From Parasitella parasitica (Eukaryota; Mucoromycota; Mucoromycetes; Mucorales; Mucoraceae), in assembly GCA_025201805.1 (NCBI GenBank), contig MU619240.1, forward strand, positions 273,571-337,570: DNA of 64,000 nucleotides, in the 5' to 3' direction. This document shows positions 12,995 through 24,265 of the stretch, piece after piece. Below the pieces are notes generated by a model that was given only the letters and a program-made list of their open reading frames with translations, was not told the origin of the DNA and ran no database searches. Made by a program: the position numbers and the translations under genes. Positions within the stretch are counted from its first letter, which is position 1. Every line of letters starts with the position of its first letter.

Positions 12995-15403
12995 ATGTCA
13001 GATAACGAAGTATTATCCACAGCAATGCCAACAATTATTCGCTACACGAAAGAAATGATGATAGGCTTGTATGATAGCCCACTTGTTCAAAAGCCAGAGG
13101 AGATGCCCTCTTTACTGACTTGGTTTGGGTAATTTTACAATACATTAGTAATTATTTATATCCAATGTCTAACCATGTTGCTTAGTGAGGATCCCGAATC
13201 ACCAGCTTGTAAAAATATTCTAAACGGTTCTATTATTACCCGCATTCCATCTGGTATGATATGATAATAAGCAAAGCATTGCATGATTTAACATTTTGTT
13301 ACTTTAGATAAAAGTATAATTCTCGGCCCTACAAAGACTAACTTTGCTTCTTCACTACATGGGGGCTTGAAAAGAACCGACGAAGGACCAAACATTTCAA
13401 AACCGCCACAGCCCAATCCATCAAGGCATAACCATAGACAGGTATTTCATACATCTTGGTATTCACTAAAAAGAAAAGCTGATTCCTTAATATGTAAAAG
13501 CTGGATGAGAGATCAAATAACACTGGATTAAAAGAATATCGTTCACCCCGTGGTCCTTCTTATGTTGGAGAAAAAGGATTTTTACACAGAACTGAAAGCA
13601 ACAAAACCTCATCTGACAGAAAATTCATGGGCTCATCGCCACCAAATAATAATAATAAACGATACAGTGAACGAACAGGCGATGCTAAAAACGGGATGAA
13701 TGGTAACAATGGAAGACGAGAATGTGAGTATGCAGCTAACAAAAAAAAAACGATATACTGTACTGATTTGATTCATGGGCAATAGACACGCATAATAATA
13801 ATAATCATAACAATAATAACAATCGTGCAAATGGTCGCAATAACCATCACAATAATAATTATCAAGATCCTGACGCTGAGAGAGTACCAGAATGGATGGA
13901 TTATACACCCGAAGCTGAAACTGAAGCAAAGGAAGAAGATATGCAAGCACAATTTGCTAATGATTTGGAAGCATGGAAATCAAATATGAAAAAGAGAGAC
14001 GGTATTAATGAAATTCCTGTTGCTGTTAAACCAGAAAAGAAGATTGAAGAATCATTAGAATCACTATCGATTGAACCTCAACAACCGGATCCTCTTTCTT
14101 TCTTTGAAGAAGCACCTGTAGATTCTCGTCGCGAACAAAAAGGTGGTTCTCGCTTCGCTAGGTTCTTTGCAAAACGTGAAGAGCCCATGACAACTGCCGT
14201 ATTTGAAACCGCCGTGCAACCTCAAGAATCTACTAGTGCTCAACCTCGCTCTATAAGCTTAGATGATCTATTTCAAGGCCCTCAACTCGCAACAGTTGGA
14301 ATGCCCACAACAAACCAATACAAGCAAGCACTACTCCCATTACATCAACAGCAACAACAACAGCAACAACAACAGCAACACCAAACTCCTCCGCCACAAC
14401 ATTTGCAGCACTTGCACTTGCAGCAACAACAGCAACAACAGCAACAGCAGCAACAGCAGCCAAATTTACGAGTATATTCGGAAGAGGATATTTTAAAATC
14501 TCTGGGTGCGAATAAAGCAAAAGGAAATCAAAATGAGGACGCAATGGGATTCAATCGTGTGCTTCAAATTTTATCTCAACCAAAACCCTCGTTGCCTCAT
14601 AACAACAGTAGCAATAAAGATGATGGACTGCAAGACTCACCAAGAGTAAAAATGATGACTGGCTCACCTTTTGAAAATAAATCCTCCTCCTCGACTTCTT
14701 CACCTTCCTCTGTATCCAATCGATTTGGTAACAATTTACCTACATCCGTATTACGTCAAATGAGTACAAGATCATCAGAAGGTAAATCACCTTCATTACA
14801 ACCTACAAAACCAACTCATTCTGGCTCGAATTTGCATTATTCTCCCGCAGCAGTAAAGCAACATTTACCACTCCACATTCAACAACAACATCAGCCGCAG
14901 CAAGTTCAACAAGCTCAACAACCGCAACAGCAACAGCAACAAATGCTGAATAGTATTCCATTGGCGGGACAATATTTTGCTTATCAACCACCTCCCTATT
15001 CACCTCAACCTCCAATAATGGATCATCGCGCATTTGAACAACTTGTCCAATTCAATAACAACAGTGACATCCGTCCACCAAACGGAATGCCACCACCTCA
15101 TTTAACTAATGGAAATAATTCTGATTATTTACATATGATGATGCCTCATCTTCCACCTCCAGGACAAAGACACATGACTCACCCTCCTCACTTTAATCAA
15201 CAACAAATCCTTCACATGCAAGGACAAGGACAAGCTAGGTTCCCATTGCAACAACAACAACAACCTAGGCCCCCTCATGTTATGGCTAATGGTAATTTTA
15301 CCTACAGTGTCTTTGTAGTAATGTATACTAATATCATAATTTCTGCTTAGGCATGCCACCACAACAAATGTTTGGGAAAAATCAAAATTGGGAGCGTCAA
15401 TAG
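12995..15403 (+). CDS. eIF4E-transporter (4E-T/EIF4ENIF1)-like protein
   Basis: Six exons join in frame: 12995-13128, 13186-13253, 13308-13441, 13501-13723, 13786-15291 and 15351-15403, giving 705 residues. The N terminus IIRYTKEMMIGLYDSPLV (Y17) resembles the eIF4E-binding start of animal 4E-T, although the canonical Y-x4-L-hydrophobic leucine is replaced by methionine. Further 4E-T-like blocks occur in the same order as in the animal protein: VPEWMDYTP; GSRFARFFAKREE (compare SRFSRWF); EDAMGFNRVLQILSQPK (compare DMTAFNKLVS); and LPTSVLRQMSTRSSEGK (compare TPTSVIRKM). Long Q, N, H and P-rich low-complexity tracts separate them, as expected for a P-body scaffold. The inferred role is binding eIF4E and bringing mRNAs to repression or decay factors (DDX6/Dhh1). 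Function is inferred from motif order; no enzyme domain is present. Confidence 0.75.
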
Positions 15404-17722
15404 AACTACGGAAAATTTTTCCTTTTGTTTTTCTGGGATAAATAAAATTTCAGAAGAGCTTTCATACTCTTTGATTTTACAGACTAAAATTGGATTAGTT
15501 ATATGAGAAAAGCCTCTAACACGCACTAATCAAAGAAGACACCATTTGAGCAGAATCATCTGTTGTGTCAATAGTCAACAATGTAGAATAATATCTACCA
15601 AAAAAAAGGGGGGGGGGGAATGTCTATTTGTTTATAATGTCATCGTATCAAAACTGTATATAAACACATGTAGGTTCTGGCAAAGAGCAAATTAAAGCAT
15701 GCTTCAGACTTGATTGATACAAGCATGATCAGGGCTATTTGATGGGTAATTGATCTTCACTGAGGGACGTATCTATCAAAAGTTAAGTGCAAAAACAGCT
15801 TTTTTTACATAATTAAGAGCGCCATCAAGACCTATCGATATTTAGTCAATTAACAATTATGAATGTTTATGCTATTGTTGATGATAAGTTTAGAATATAA
15901 TGAGCAGAGACAAATTAGATGGGGTTTCTTATACAAGACATTTCCTGATTAATTCTACAGTTATTTAATAGAATTACCAACATTTAACATCAGATACAAT
16001 AATCCAGGAACGGCTTCCATGACAACGGTGAGTCAAAATAATGATGGCAATTGTATTCTATGGATGCAAACTGTTTCGCTTCAAGATGTTTGCTCATAAT
16101 TGCTCCACGCTAGATGATGTCAAATGATTATTTCCCTCTAATGATAAAATGATGGCTCTACTACCACCATACAAATTTTTAAACTTTCTTAACGGTATAA
16201 GGAAATAGTAGTTTTTGGTCTATAACTTCTACTAAGGCACCTCCTACTAATTATTGAAAATCATGCCTGCAGCACATTATAACCCTGGAGTTAGTCCTAC
16301 CTGATATTTATCTTATTTGCATCCCTAAACAGTTGTCTGCAAATACACTAAACTTCATACAAAAAGTGCACAAAAACATCTACAGCTTTGCATAAAGAAG
16401 CAATCAAGTATGTTTTATACTTGTCTGCCACTGTTACAGTTGTTGGTATATGATACGTACTTTATTTTCACTGAGCAACGTATATATTGAAATTTATTAT
16501 CTTCGAAAGTAATTGATTATTGATTAAAATAGTAGTATTGCTTGGAAAAGAAACTCAAATTTTGTTCTTCAACGTAATACCAAAATGGTAATTCTATTCT
16601 GTATCAAAATATGTTTATAAGGAATTCTTAGGCAACTTCTTTTTATTAAATTTTCTGTTAGAAAATACAAAATTTAATGAAAATCAATCTATATCAACAG
16701 TGCAGTTTTTCTTCAGTATTTTAATGTGCTTCAAGCTATTTTTTCCATGTTCATGCGCATAAATCTGTATATCAGATCCCAACATAAAATGCTTGCGGTT
16801 GCTTGTGCTCGAATATTTTATGAAGACTAGTTAGAGAGTGAAAAGCCAAATGTCACCCCCTAGGGAAAATATTTGATGGCTATTATGATTTTTTTCAGTA
16901 GTTTTTATACAGGATCTTCCCAAAGATAAAATATAATACTATCATGAACTACACAAAAAGTGTCATTTCTGCTACAATTATTTGAACTTGAGAGCAAACA
17001 CTCGACAATTGGAAAGGCTTTACTTGAAATACTATTATGCTATGATATCTGAAGGTCTGGATCTAAAGCTGACTCGACGCAGTGCAAGCTTACCTGCCAC
17101 ATCGTAAAGAGCTGGAACATTACTATGAAGTAATTATTATCAAGAAAATCCCAATGGATCACCTCATTCTGCAGCAGTGTATTATGAGAAAATTAAAAAA
17201 GAATGCAAGCAGGGCAAAGAAATTATACTGATTTATTGATAGTTTTCCATGATCCATGGAGTACAGTGAATATTCACGGTGGAAAAAAAAAGGAAATCAT
17301 CCTGAAGACATGATTTGCAACCCCTTGATTTGATGCACTTATCAGATGACAAAATATAACTTTTCACAAACTTTAATTTACTCATTCTAATATCCAGAGG
17401 AAATTATAGAAAATAGAACTATTAAGAGTTGGGCTATTTTTTAGATGATCTAAAAACAAAAAGATCTGATAAGTAGGACTTGAAATTTAATGAGCTTGGG
17501 TTTAAATAACGCAATCTTAGGATCTGATTAGGAATAGATTGTTGATCTGGAAAGAAATTTTTATTAAAGAGGTAGGGGTCAAGAAACAAAAATAAACAAG
17601 GGGAGAATAGGCAAAAGCTTGAGTTTGATTATCAGTAAAATTTTTAGTGATTAATGCATTTGTAATAGAAATAATGAAAGATGAAAAGAATGTAATTGCA
17701 ATTGTATGTTGAATGAGAGTAC
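15404..17722. other. Intergenic, no supported gene
   Basis: About 2.3 kb of AT-rich DNA between two converging genes. It has a G-run near 15608-15619 and no ORF with recognisable sequence on either strand. Confidence 0.5.
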
Positions 17723-18883
17723 TTAAATGAGAATGCCATTGCTGTTGGTTCCACGAGAGCAATTGTATAATTTACGAGATAAACTTAGCTTTTTTTGACG
17801 CCATTCCTCCTCAGAGTCTTGGATGCGACGTACAACATCTTCTTCACTCAGAAGACTGCCATTACCTACGACGAATGACTTCGCAAATGTATACTTCCAA
17901 AGCACTTGAGGATCGACACCTGCACCTTCCAACATGCGTTGCAAACGTGAAAGACGTGTATGACATTCATGAGTGTGAGAATGAACATATTTTACAAGAC
18001 TCGCAGGTAACTGACTGTCCTGATCTTGCTGTTGAACAATGTAATCTAATACAGGTTCAGATAAAGGGTCGTACTTGAAGCAGCCTTCTTTTGCTAGCTG
18101 TTGGTTTAAGCTTTTAAAGCTGTCCGTGTATATCTGTGTTGATGGTATATTTGATTTCAAACCACCTAGGACCCAATCCAAAGTAACACGGATCCATTGA
18201 ATCTCCATTTTGGGTGCTCTGGGCATAGGAGCCGAGCCTGTAACGGAACGATAGCTATAATAGGAGGTTGGTAAATTTGCTAATGTAGGTTGAGCGCGAG
18301 CAAGGTTTTCCATAGACTGTTTGGACGGTTGCTGATAAGATAAAGACAAGATCAATCCCTTGTCACCAACATAGCGTTGTCGATCACCTCTTGATTCCAG
18401 TGTTTGGTTCCAAGAAGGTAACTCATACGTCTTTTCAATAAAAGAGTTGTATTGATAATGGTACATGACCATGGCCTGATCTTGTGGACTTAGTTTTTCG
18501 TAGGGAATCTTTTGAGATTCGTTAGAAAACCAGCCAGAAAAGTGAATTTTTGTCAAGCGATGATAAGCACTCCACTGATTTGAAGAAGTATTAGCAAGCG
18601 ACAACACAGAAGAGCCGTCCCTAGGTCTGAATTCAATAATGCGATTCCTAGGATCATAACTCCTTGCCACCAATTCCAAAGACTTGTGTTTACAGCCATC
18701 CAGCTTTACAGCGATTGTTTGTTGCATTGACTTGATATGTTGATAAATGTGGAATTCACCCATGGCTTGGAATTTGCGACAAACAGTGCGAATGTGATAT
18801 ACTTCAGGATACGACAGATATGAGAAAATATTATATATGACTTCAGGCGCCATACTATCCAAATTATTCATTTTTATAGGCAT
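17723..18883 (-). CDS. F-box protein of unknown substrate
   Basis: A 386-residue single-exon protein. Residues of about 11-50 (MAPEVIYNIFSYLSYPEVYH followed by RTVCRKFQ) form an F-box, the segment that binds Skp1 in SCF ubiquitin ligases. The rest has no leucine-rich or WD repeats and resembles the uncharacterised F-box family common in Mucoromycota, so the recruited target is unknown. ATG 18883 is the most upstream start; ATG 18871 (MNNLD) is also possible, because an AT-rich TATA-like tract lies directly before the first ATG. Its 5' end is 129 bp from the stop of the ERV1 gene, which is read in the same direction. Confidence 0.75.
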   Translation of the reverse strand: MPIKMNNLDSMAPEVIYNIFSYLSYPEVYHIRTVCRKFQAMGEFHIYQHIKSMQQTIAVKLDGCKHKSLELVARSYDPRNRIIEFRPRDGSSVLSLANTSSNQWSAYHRLTKIHFSGWFSNESQKIPYEKLSPQDQAMVMYHYQYNSFIEKTYELPSWNQTLESRGDRQRYVGDKGLILSLSYQQPSKQSMENLARAQPTLANLPTSYYSYRSVTGSAPMPRAPKMEIQWIRVTLDWVLGGLKSNIPSTQIYTDSFKSLNQQLAKEGCFKYDPLSEPVLDYIVQQQDQDSQLPASLVKYVHSHTHECHTRLSRLQRMLEGAGVDPQVLWKYTFAKSFVVGNGSLLSEEDVVRRIQDSEEEWRQKKLSLSRKLYNCSRGTNSNGILI

Positions 18884-19012
18884 TATATTTTATATAAAGA
18901 AAAAAAAAAAAAGGAGGAAAAATGCAGGATGCAATGTGGGAAAACTACTGCCTCTTTTATACAATTAAATTCTATGTGTAACTACCGGACAAGCTTTTGT
19001 CATGTTCGATTG

Positions 19013-19677
19013 CTATTCGTCGCATTTGCCATTGGCTGGGCCTGTCAACCAACGTTCAAATACCTTGCTACAATCGAACTGCTTCTTGCCTAGTTTCTCA
19101 TTGACCTTGTTATGGCGTCTGCAAAGCCATTCGCTCAAAGTTTCTCTGTTTGTTAAGTCAATTGGGTTTTCTGCCATGTCCTTTTTAAAATCGTTCTATT
19201 CTTATCGTGAGTCTCAAGTTAAAGTTTTAATCTAGTAGCTTTTAATACCTTGCAAAACCAACATGGGTAATGTTCAGAGAAGGATTCAAAGAATGACTTG
19301 ATGCTTTCTTGCTGATGCTTTTCTGGCTTTTCAGGGTAATATGCTGCCATGGTATGCAATAATGTCCATGTATGTCTTCCCAATGTCTGCACATCTGCAG
19401 GACAATTGTTACGTTTCCATTCATCATCAAATTTGGTTTCTGAATCTGTTTTCATACTACTGGCGGGATCCTCTTGACTTTTGGTTCCTGAATTAGTTTC
19501 CATAGAAGCCGATTGTTCTTTTGAATTAGTTGCTGCTGCTGATGCTGCTGCTGGCTTCTTTCCCTTTTCAAGCTTTGCCCAAGTTTTGAAATCAACACAG
19601 ACTCGACAGGGTTTACCATCTTTCATTGGAATTTGCTTTCCAGTTGTAGGGTCTACATAAACAGTTTCTCCCGCCAT
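19013..19677 (-). CDS. ERV1: FAD-linked sulfhydryl oxidase ERV1/ALR
   Basis: It reoxidises Mia40 and passes electrons to cytochrome c in the mitochondrial intermembrane space, driving oxidative import of CX3C and CX9C proteins. Two exons (19677-19249, 19195-19013) separated by a 53-bp intron give 203 residues. The shuttle disulfide motif is KPCRVCVDFKTW (C24/C27). A flexible A/S/K-rich linker follows, then the FAD-binding helical domain LGRHTWTLLHTMAAYYP with the catalytic pair YPCWFC (C139/C142). Exon 2 carries LSEWLCRRHNKVNEKLGK and the structural FDCSKV, ending in NGKCDE. All cysteines expected for Erv1/ALR are present. The first ATG gives a family-like N terminus. COA6 (42.6 kb) is a likely client of this pathway. 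Confidence 0.93.
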
Positions 19678-19877
19678 TTTCTAACAAAATTAAAAGAGGA
19701 TAAAGAGCAAAATGAAGAGTTCTTACACCCCAGCTTTTGCTACGGCAACAAGGAAAAGACATTTTCCATATTCAAGTCATACAATAGAAACTCAGAGCAG
19801 AATCCTAACTGAACCGTTCAACTTGAATGTTTGTTTGGTTTCTATTCTTTTTTTTTCTAGCAATTGTATTAGTAATT
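19678..19877. promoter_or_regulatory. Shared 200-bp divergent promoter, ERV1 / Zn2Cys6 factor
   Basis: The two ATGs (19677 on the minus strand, 19878 on the plus strand) are separated by exactly 200 bp, so both promoters must lie here or overlap the neighbouring gene. No specific site was recognised. Confidence 0.5.
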
Positions 19878-22353
19878 ATGGCGAAAACAGATACATTAAA
19901 GGGTTCGAAGAGAGTTCCTTGTGAAGGCAAGTATTTATTTTTTCTATTTTATTACCAATTTACTCATTTCTACATGACATCTAGAATGTCGAGACCAAAA
20001 ACGCAAGTGTAATGGAGAAATTCCCTGTGAAAGGTATGAAGAAAAAATGAATAGGCAAGTACAGAACATTGATAATTTGCATAGGTGCCATAAATTCAAT
20101 TTGTGCTGTGTTTATACATCGACCCGCTCACCTCGAGATGAAGAATATATTGAACTTGCAAGAAGAAATGCTTTGATGTCACAGGTGGAATCCTTGAATA
20201 ATCAGATAAAGAACATGGAAGATTTGATGAGAGATATCAGCAAGAATAAGGGAGCTTCAGGATTGGCTTTGTCACCTGTCAACAGTACTCCTTCTTTGGT
20301 GGATGACAGTGATAAAAGTGTATCCAGCTACGAAGATAATTCTGTTGTCTGTCTTGCCTCTATTCCTTCTAATGTTGAAATCAACGATCTCGACAAATTT
20401 ATAAAACCGAAATCCAACAAGCGTATAAAGCTCATCGCCTCTTCTGGCGATGATGTTCACGTCTACTTATCACCAAATGACAAGAATGGCAGCGAAAATC
20501 AGGATAGATCTGCCCAGTGGACCCTCACATTTAAGAAGGGCAATATATGTATAGATACAAATGTCAAAACTCACAATGATCTGCTCAGCAATCTGTGCCA
20601 GATGATGGGTACTGTGGAATTGATGTCCCAATTACCACCTGGAGTTTCTTTAGTGATCAAACAGAACTCGCTCATAGGTATTCTCAACTTGCTAATCCGC
20701 AAGAAATATGGCAAAACACACTGCAAAAATGTTGCAAGATCTGTTCGAATTTTTATTACTCCAGATTTGTCCTCTGTCGACACTATGGTAGTTACTCAGT
20801 CTCCTGATTCATTTCAAACTACAGCTATGAAACTGCTTCGCGCTTATCTTCGCTGTCAGCATCTGCAACAACTGGCTATACATGCCCGTACTTTTATCCG
20901 CCTTTACGTTGATGGAAACGCTTTGGGAAATTCACCTGCTGCTATGGCTCTATGCGCGGCTATCTGCACCTTACGCTGCAAGCATGTGGCTGAGTGCTTA
21001 CCGTCAATATCTCTTGTGGAATATGGCAAATTCTATTTTGAGCGCGCGCGCGATCTCTTATCAGATCTTTTTGATCAATTTGATCTAGAAACATTAACTT
21101 GTTACACATTCATGACTATTTATAAACTAGCAGTTTCACACACAAAAGAGTCATTGCTCTATGCTGACATGGCCGAACGTATTATCCTGGTACTTACTCC
21201 CCAATACGACGCCATATTAAAGCAAAAGTCTACTGGTAACGATGGCGATGCTTCGTTTTTGCTGAGGAAAGGCGAGGCTGTCCACTTCAGCCGTCTCCGC
21301 AATCATTTGCACCGCGCACAAACTTTTGAGCAAATTTCGCGTGCTGGCAACCCTTCCATCACTCCTACTGCGAAGCATAGCATTCTATTAAATGGAATAG
21401 ACCTACCTTTTTGTACCCTGATTCACATGGGCGAAGGTAAATGGGAGATTGCTGAAGATGACTCGGTTCAAGAAAAGTGGTTTGCTGAAATGAATGGCTA
21501 CATCTTGCGTTTGCAGAGAGCAGAACATGAGGCAAGTCGGGGCGCTCAATCATGCGATTTACATCACCTTGTCGGCCTCATTGGCCATCAGGTTGAAATG
21601 GCTACTCGTCACTGGTACTACAAAGTTCTTCCGCCAGAATTTAGACTCTCGCTTCCTTTATACGACTCTAGCATGTCCTGCAACGAATACTACACAACAT
21701 TAGAGCGCGAATGCTCTCATAGCGCGATCCCTGTACTGACCACGTTGGCGCTTTATGAAGAGTGGATTGTTTTGAGCCAAAGCTATCTGCCCAAAAAGAT
21801 GCCATCTCCTGAAAGTGATTGGCGTCTCTTGAATGAAGTATGGCGTGGCGGTGCAACGGCAGACACAACAAATCAAAAGTGGATTCGTCGCGTAGCAAAG
21901 TTGATGGATCTACGCAAAGCCATTGATTTTGAAGGAACGGATCAGGAATATCTACTTGCGGTCAATTCGATGCTTGGCCCCACTGAAACATCCGTAGACT
22001 CTGCCACTGTTATCCTCGCTCTACACTCTGCCTTTAATACAATTCGATTAGTCAAATTCTTGCGATCCAGAGCAGCCGATTGCTACTTTGACATTCGTAT
22101 TCTTATAAATGCTTGGCAGTATTTGTTGACTATTTCCAAATTGCAAGGCTTAATGCCTGCCGAAGTATTAGTATTTATCCCTCGCATTCACAAAAACCTG
22201 ACTATTTGCATGTCGATTGTCCAAGAAGAACTCAGGTTGCAGCCATTCCAAGGCAAAGTCGGCGATTATGTTGTGGAAATGGAGCGAGATCTCAAGAGTC
22301 AAGTCATTAATGATGATGATGATTGCGACTGTGTAGCCTGTCCTAGCGCATAA
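19878..22353 (+). CDS. Zn2Cys6 binuclear-cluster transcription factor
   Basis: Three exons (19878-19926, 19985-20033, 20085-22353) give 788 residues. The first intron has a GC donor (AAG|GCAAGT) and an AG acceptor; this is the only splice that rebuilds the zinc cluster. The cluster spans residues 15-41 with spacing C-x2-C-x6-C-x5-C-x2-C-x6-C (C15, C18, C25, C31, C34, C41), a Gal4-type DNA-binding domain. A short coiled-coil-like segment (about residues 60-85, SQVESLNNQIKNMEDLMRDI) follows and may mediate dimerisation. The long remainder is helical and resembles the fungal-specific transcription factor middle-homology region. The target genes are unknown. The regulator is divergent from ERV1, but that alone does not show that it controls it. 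Confidence 0.85.
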
Positions 22354-22891
22354 TATCTTTGTCTTTACTCTGTTACATATTAATTTGCATTATCCTGTGT
22401 TTCTTGTTTGATACAAACTGCACAATGCTTACTTATACCTCATTTCCCCTACTTTTTCATTTACGTTTGATGTAATATTATACATATTATATTGATTTTC
22501 TCTACTTTTACTTTTAATGCACAATCATAATGATTTTTTATTTTACAAATGCAATGACCTTTTGGCACGATTGAAATTCCATATAAACCATCAGCATGTA
22601 GCGAACAAGTACATGAGGCACATACAAAGATTCTCACAGGATGTTAGATTTATAATGAGATATGCAAAAAATGAGTATATACTGTATCTAGCTCTCGGAT
22701 TAAACGCAAGCTAGTTCTCCTGGTTTTTGCGTTGGTTGGTACTATTTATCGCTGATAGACGATGGACTGTGATGATAGCGGGCTTCTTGCTAGTTACACG
22801 AACACAAGATAACAGAATACCGTTTGTAAATGTTTACTACTGGGGCGTGTAATTCACTCGTCTCTTGTTCATCTTCTTTTTTCGTGGTAAA
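22354..22891. other. Intergenic, no supported gene
   Basis: About 540 bp containing the 3' end of the Zn2Cys6 gene and the promoter of the deaminase-like gene. Nothing further was recognised. Confidence 0.5.
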
Positions 22892-23764
22892 ATGAAAGTA
22901 TCTTTAAAAAAATTTGCTATTTTTGCGTTGGGCATCGCTTCAACTGGTGTTAATGCTAATCTGTGTCAGGCGCTCCAAGGTCAAAAGGCAATTGATGAAT
23001 GTTACATGAAAATCGCCTTGGATTATGCTTTGATTCACAATCCTCGTTTTCCCTTTGGCGCCCTGATTGTGGACCACACCAAAAATGATATCTCTTGCTA
23101 TGGTGCAAATTCAAATAAGAAAAATAAGCTTCTTCATGGCGAAACCGCTGCTTTCTGGAAGTATGACTACTGTCTGTCAGAGACCGATACAATAGCTAAC
23201 ACCTTTTTTGATTTGTAGTTGCACTGAATTATGTCCGTCTCCAACCAATGATGATATGTTTGATCCTGGGCTTCACTGGTCTCATCAAACGCTTTATACT
23301 ACCGGTGAACCTGTAAGTAAAAGCTAATGTATAGCTTAAAATGTATGCTGATTAGCTATAGTGTCCTATGTGCGCATCTCAAAGCATCTATCGCGGCGTA
23401 TCTCGTGTAGTCTGGGGCACATCGATTCTTGATATCAACAAAAGTGGAAGACAGCAATTGATGATTAGCATGTAAGTAGTAGATTAAGCATCAAGTCAGG
23501 CAACTACTAAGCTGTGTTTTTAGGCATGATGTTGTAGCTTCTGCTAGACTTGGTGCCGACCTCGCTGATACCCAAGTTCCAACCCTTGAAGGAGGCATAC
23601 TAAAAGATGAATGTGATCATGCTTTCTGGTGTGCATTTGAAGTATTCAGAGATGATGATTACTTTACCGCTATGGCAAGAGATGGCAATGAAAAATACAT
23701 TGACGACAGAAATGCTCGTTTCAAATGCAAGACTGTACCTAAAAACACTCATGATGAGCTCTAA
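22892..23764 (+). CDS. Secreted cytidine/guanine-deaminase-fold protein
   Basis: Four exons (22892-23160, 23219-23312, 23362-23471, 23524-23764) give 237 residues. Residues 1-22 (MKVSLKKFAIFALGIASTGV plus NA) look like a signal peptide, so the product probably enters the secretory pathway. The zinc-dependent deaminase signature is present: LLHGETAAF (H82 ligand, E84 proton shuttle) and GEPCPMCAS (C122, C125 ligands). SRVVWGTSI and ISM(H)DVV lie where the TadA/guanine-deaminase core strands are expected. The substrate is unknown: a nucleoside, base or RNA are all possible. Because CMP/dCMP and TadA enzymes are normally intracellular, an extracellular or ER-lumen form suggests nucleobase or nucleoside salvage, or a defence use. 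ATG 22892 starts the signal peptide and was preferred over the open frame upstream. Confidence 0.8.
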
Positions 23765-24265
23765 AGAATTATTTTGCAATATGGTTGACAGCCATTCCAT
23801 ATAAAATCACGCTGTATATATAGTTCTTATATTTTTAAACATGGCTAACAGCCACTGCCATCCCTAACACGCTGTACATAAATAAACATCAAATTTTGAT
23901 TGTGATTTCTGATAAGGCTCATTACGTGATATAAATTATAGCATGGAAATACATTAGCAATGTATATGTGTTTTTCCTTATAGTGGACAGGGCTACGATA
24001 TATCCGAAGCCTGTGTAAAGATTAAATTTGTTATCATTATCTATTATTTGTGTAACAGTGATGATATATTGTCTATCAAATATCCCTCAGCCAACATCTG
24101 CTCGATTCATAATCTTCATAATCAAGCTATCCTGATATTTTAAAAAAAAATTATCACTATCTTATCCTTTTGTGAAATAACATGTACAATTCCCATGTAC
24201 AAATATAAAACATATTATAAATATAGGCTTAGAATTGAATTGGCTTTCTTTCATCAAAAATCTCA
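23765..24265. other. Intergenic: 3'UTR of the deaminase gene and promoter of the oxygenase gene
   Basis: Contains the 60-bp duplication at 23781-23900. At the right end there is a TATAAATA near 24216, about 50 bp before the oxygenase ATG. Confidence 0.5.
23781..23900 (+). repeat. Diverged 60-bp tandem duplication carrying two PUF-type UGUANAUA sites
   Basis: ATGG(T/C)T(G/A)ACAGCCA occurs at 23781 and again at 23841. The shared CACGCTGTA(T/C)ATA occurs at 23808-23820 and 23868-23880, exactly 60 bp apart. TGTATATA (23813-23820) and TGTACATA (23873-23880) both match the Pumilio/Puf3 recognition sequence UGUANAUA. They lie 49 and 109 bp past the deaminase stop codon, in the likely 3'UTR. Confidence 0.65.

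Noticed and set aside
14251-14544. Minus-strand ORF rich in valine and alanine
   Set aside because: Antisense of the CAA/CAG repeats in the 4E-T-like gene.
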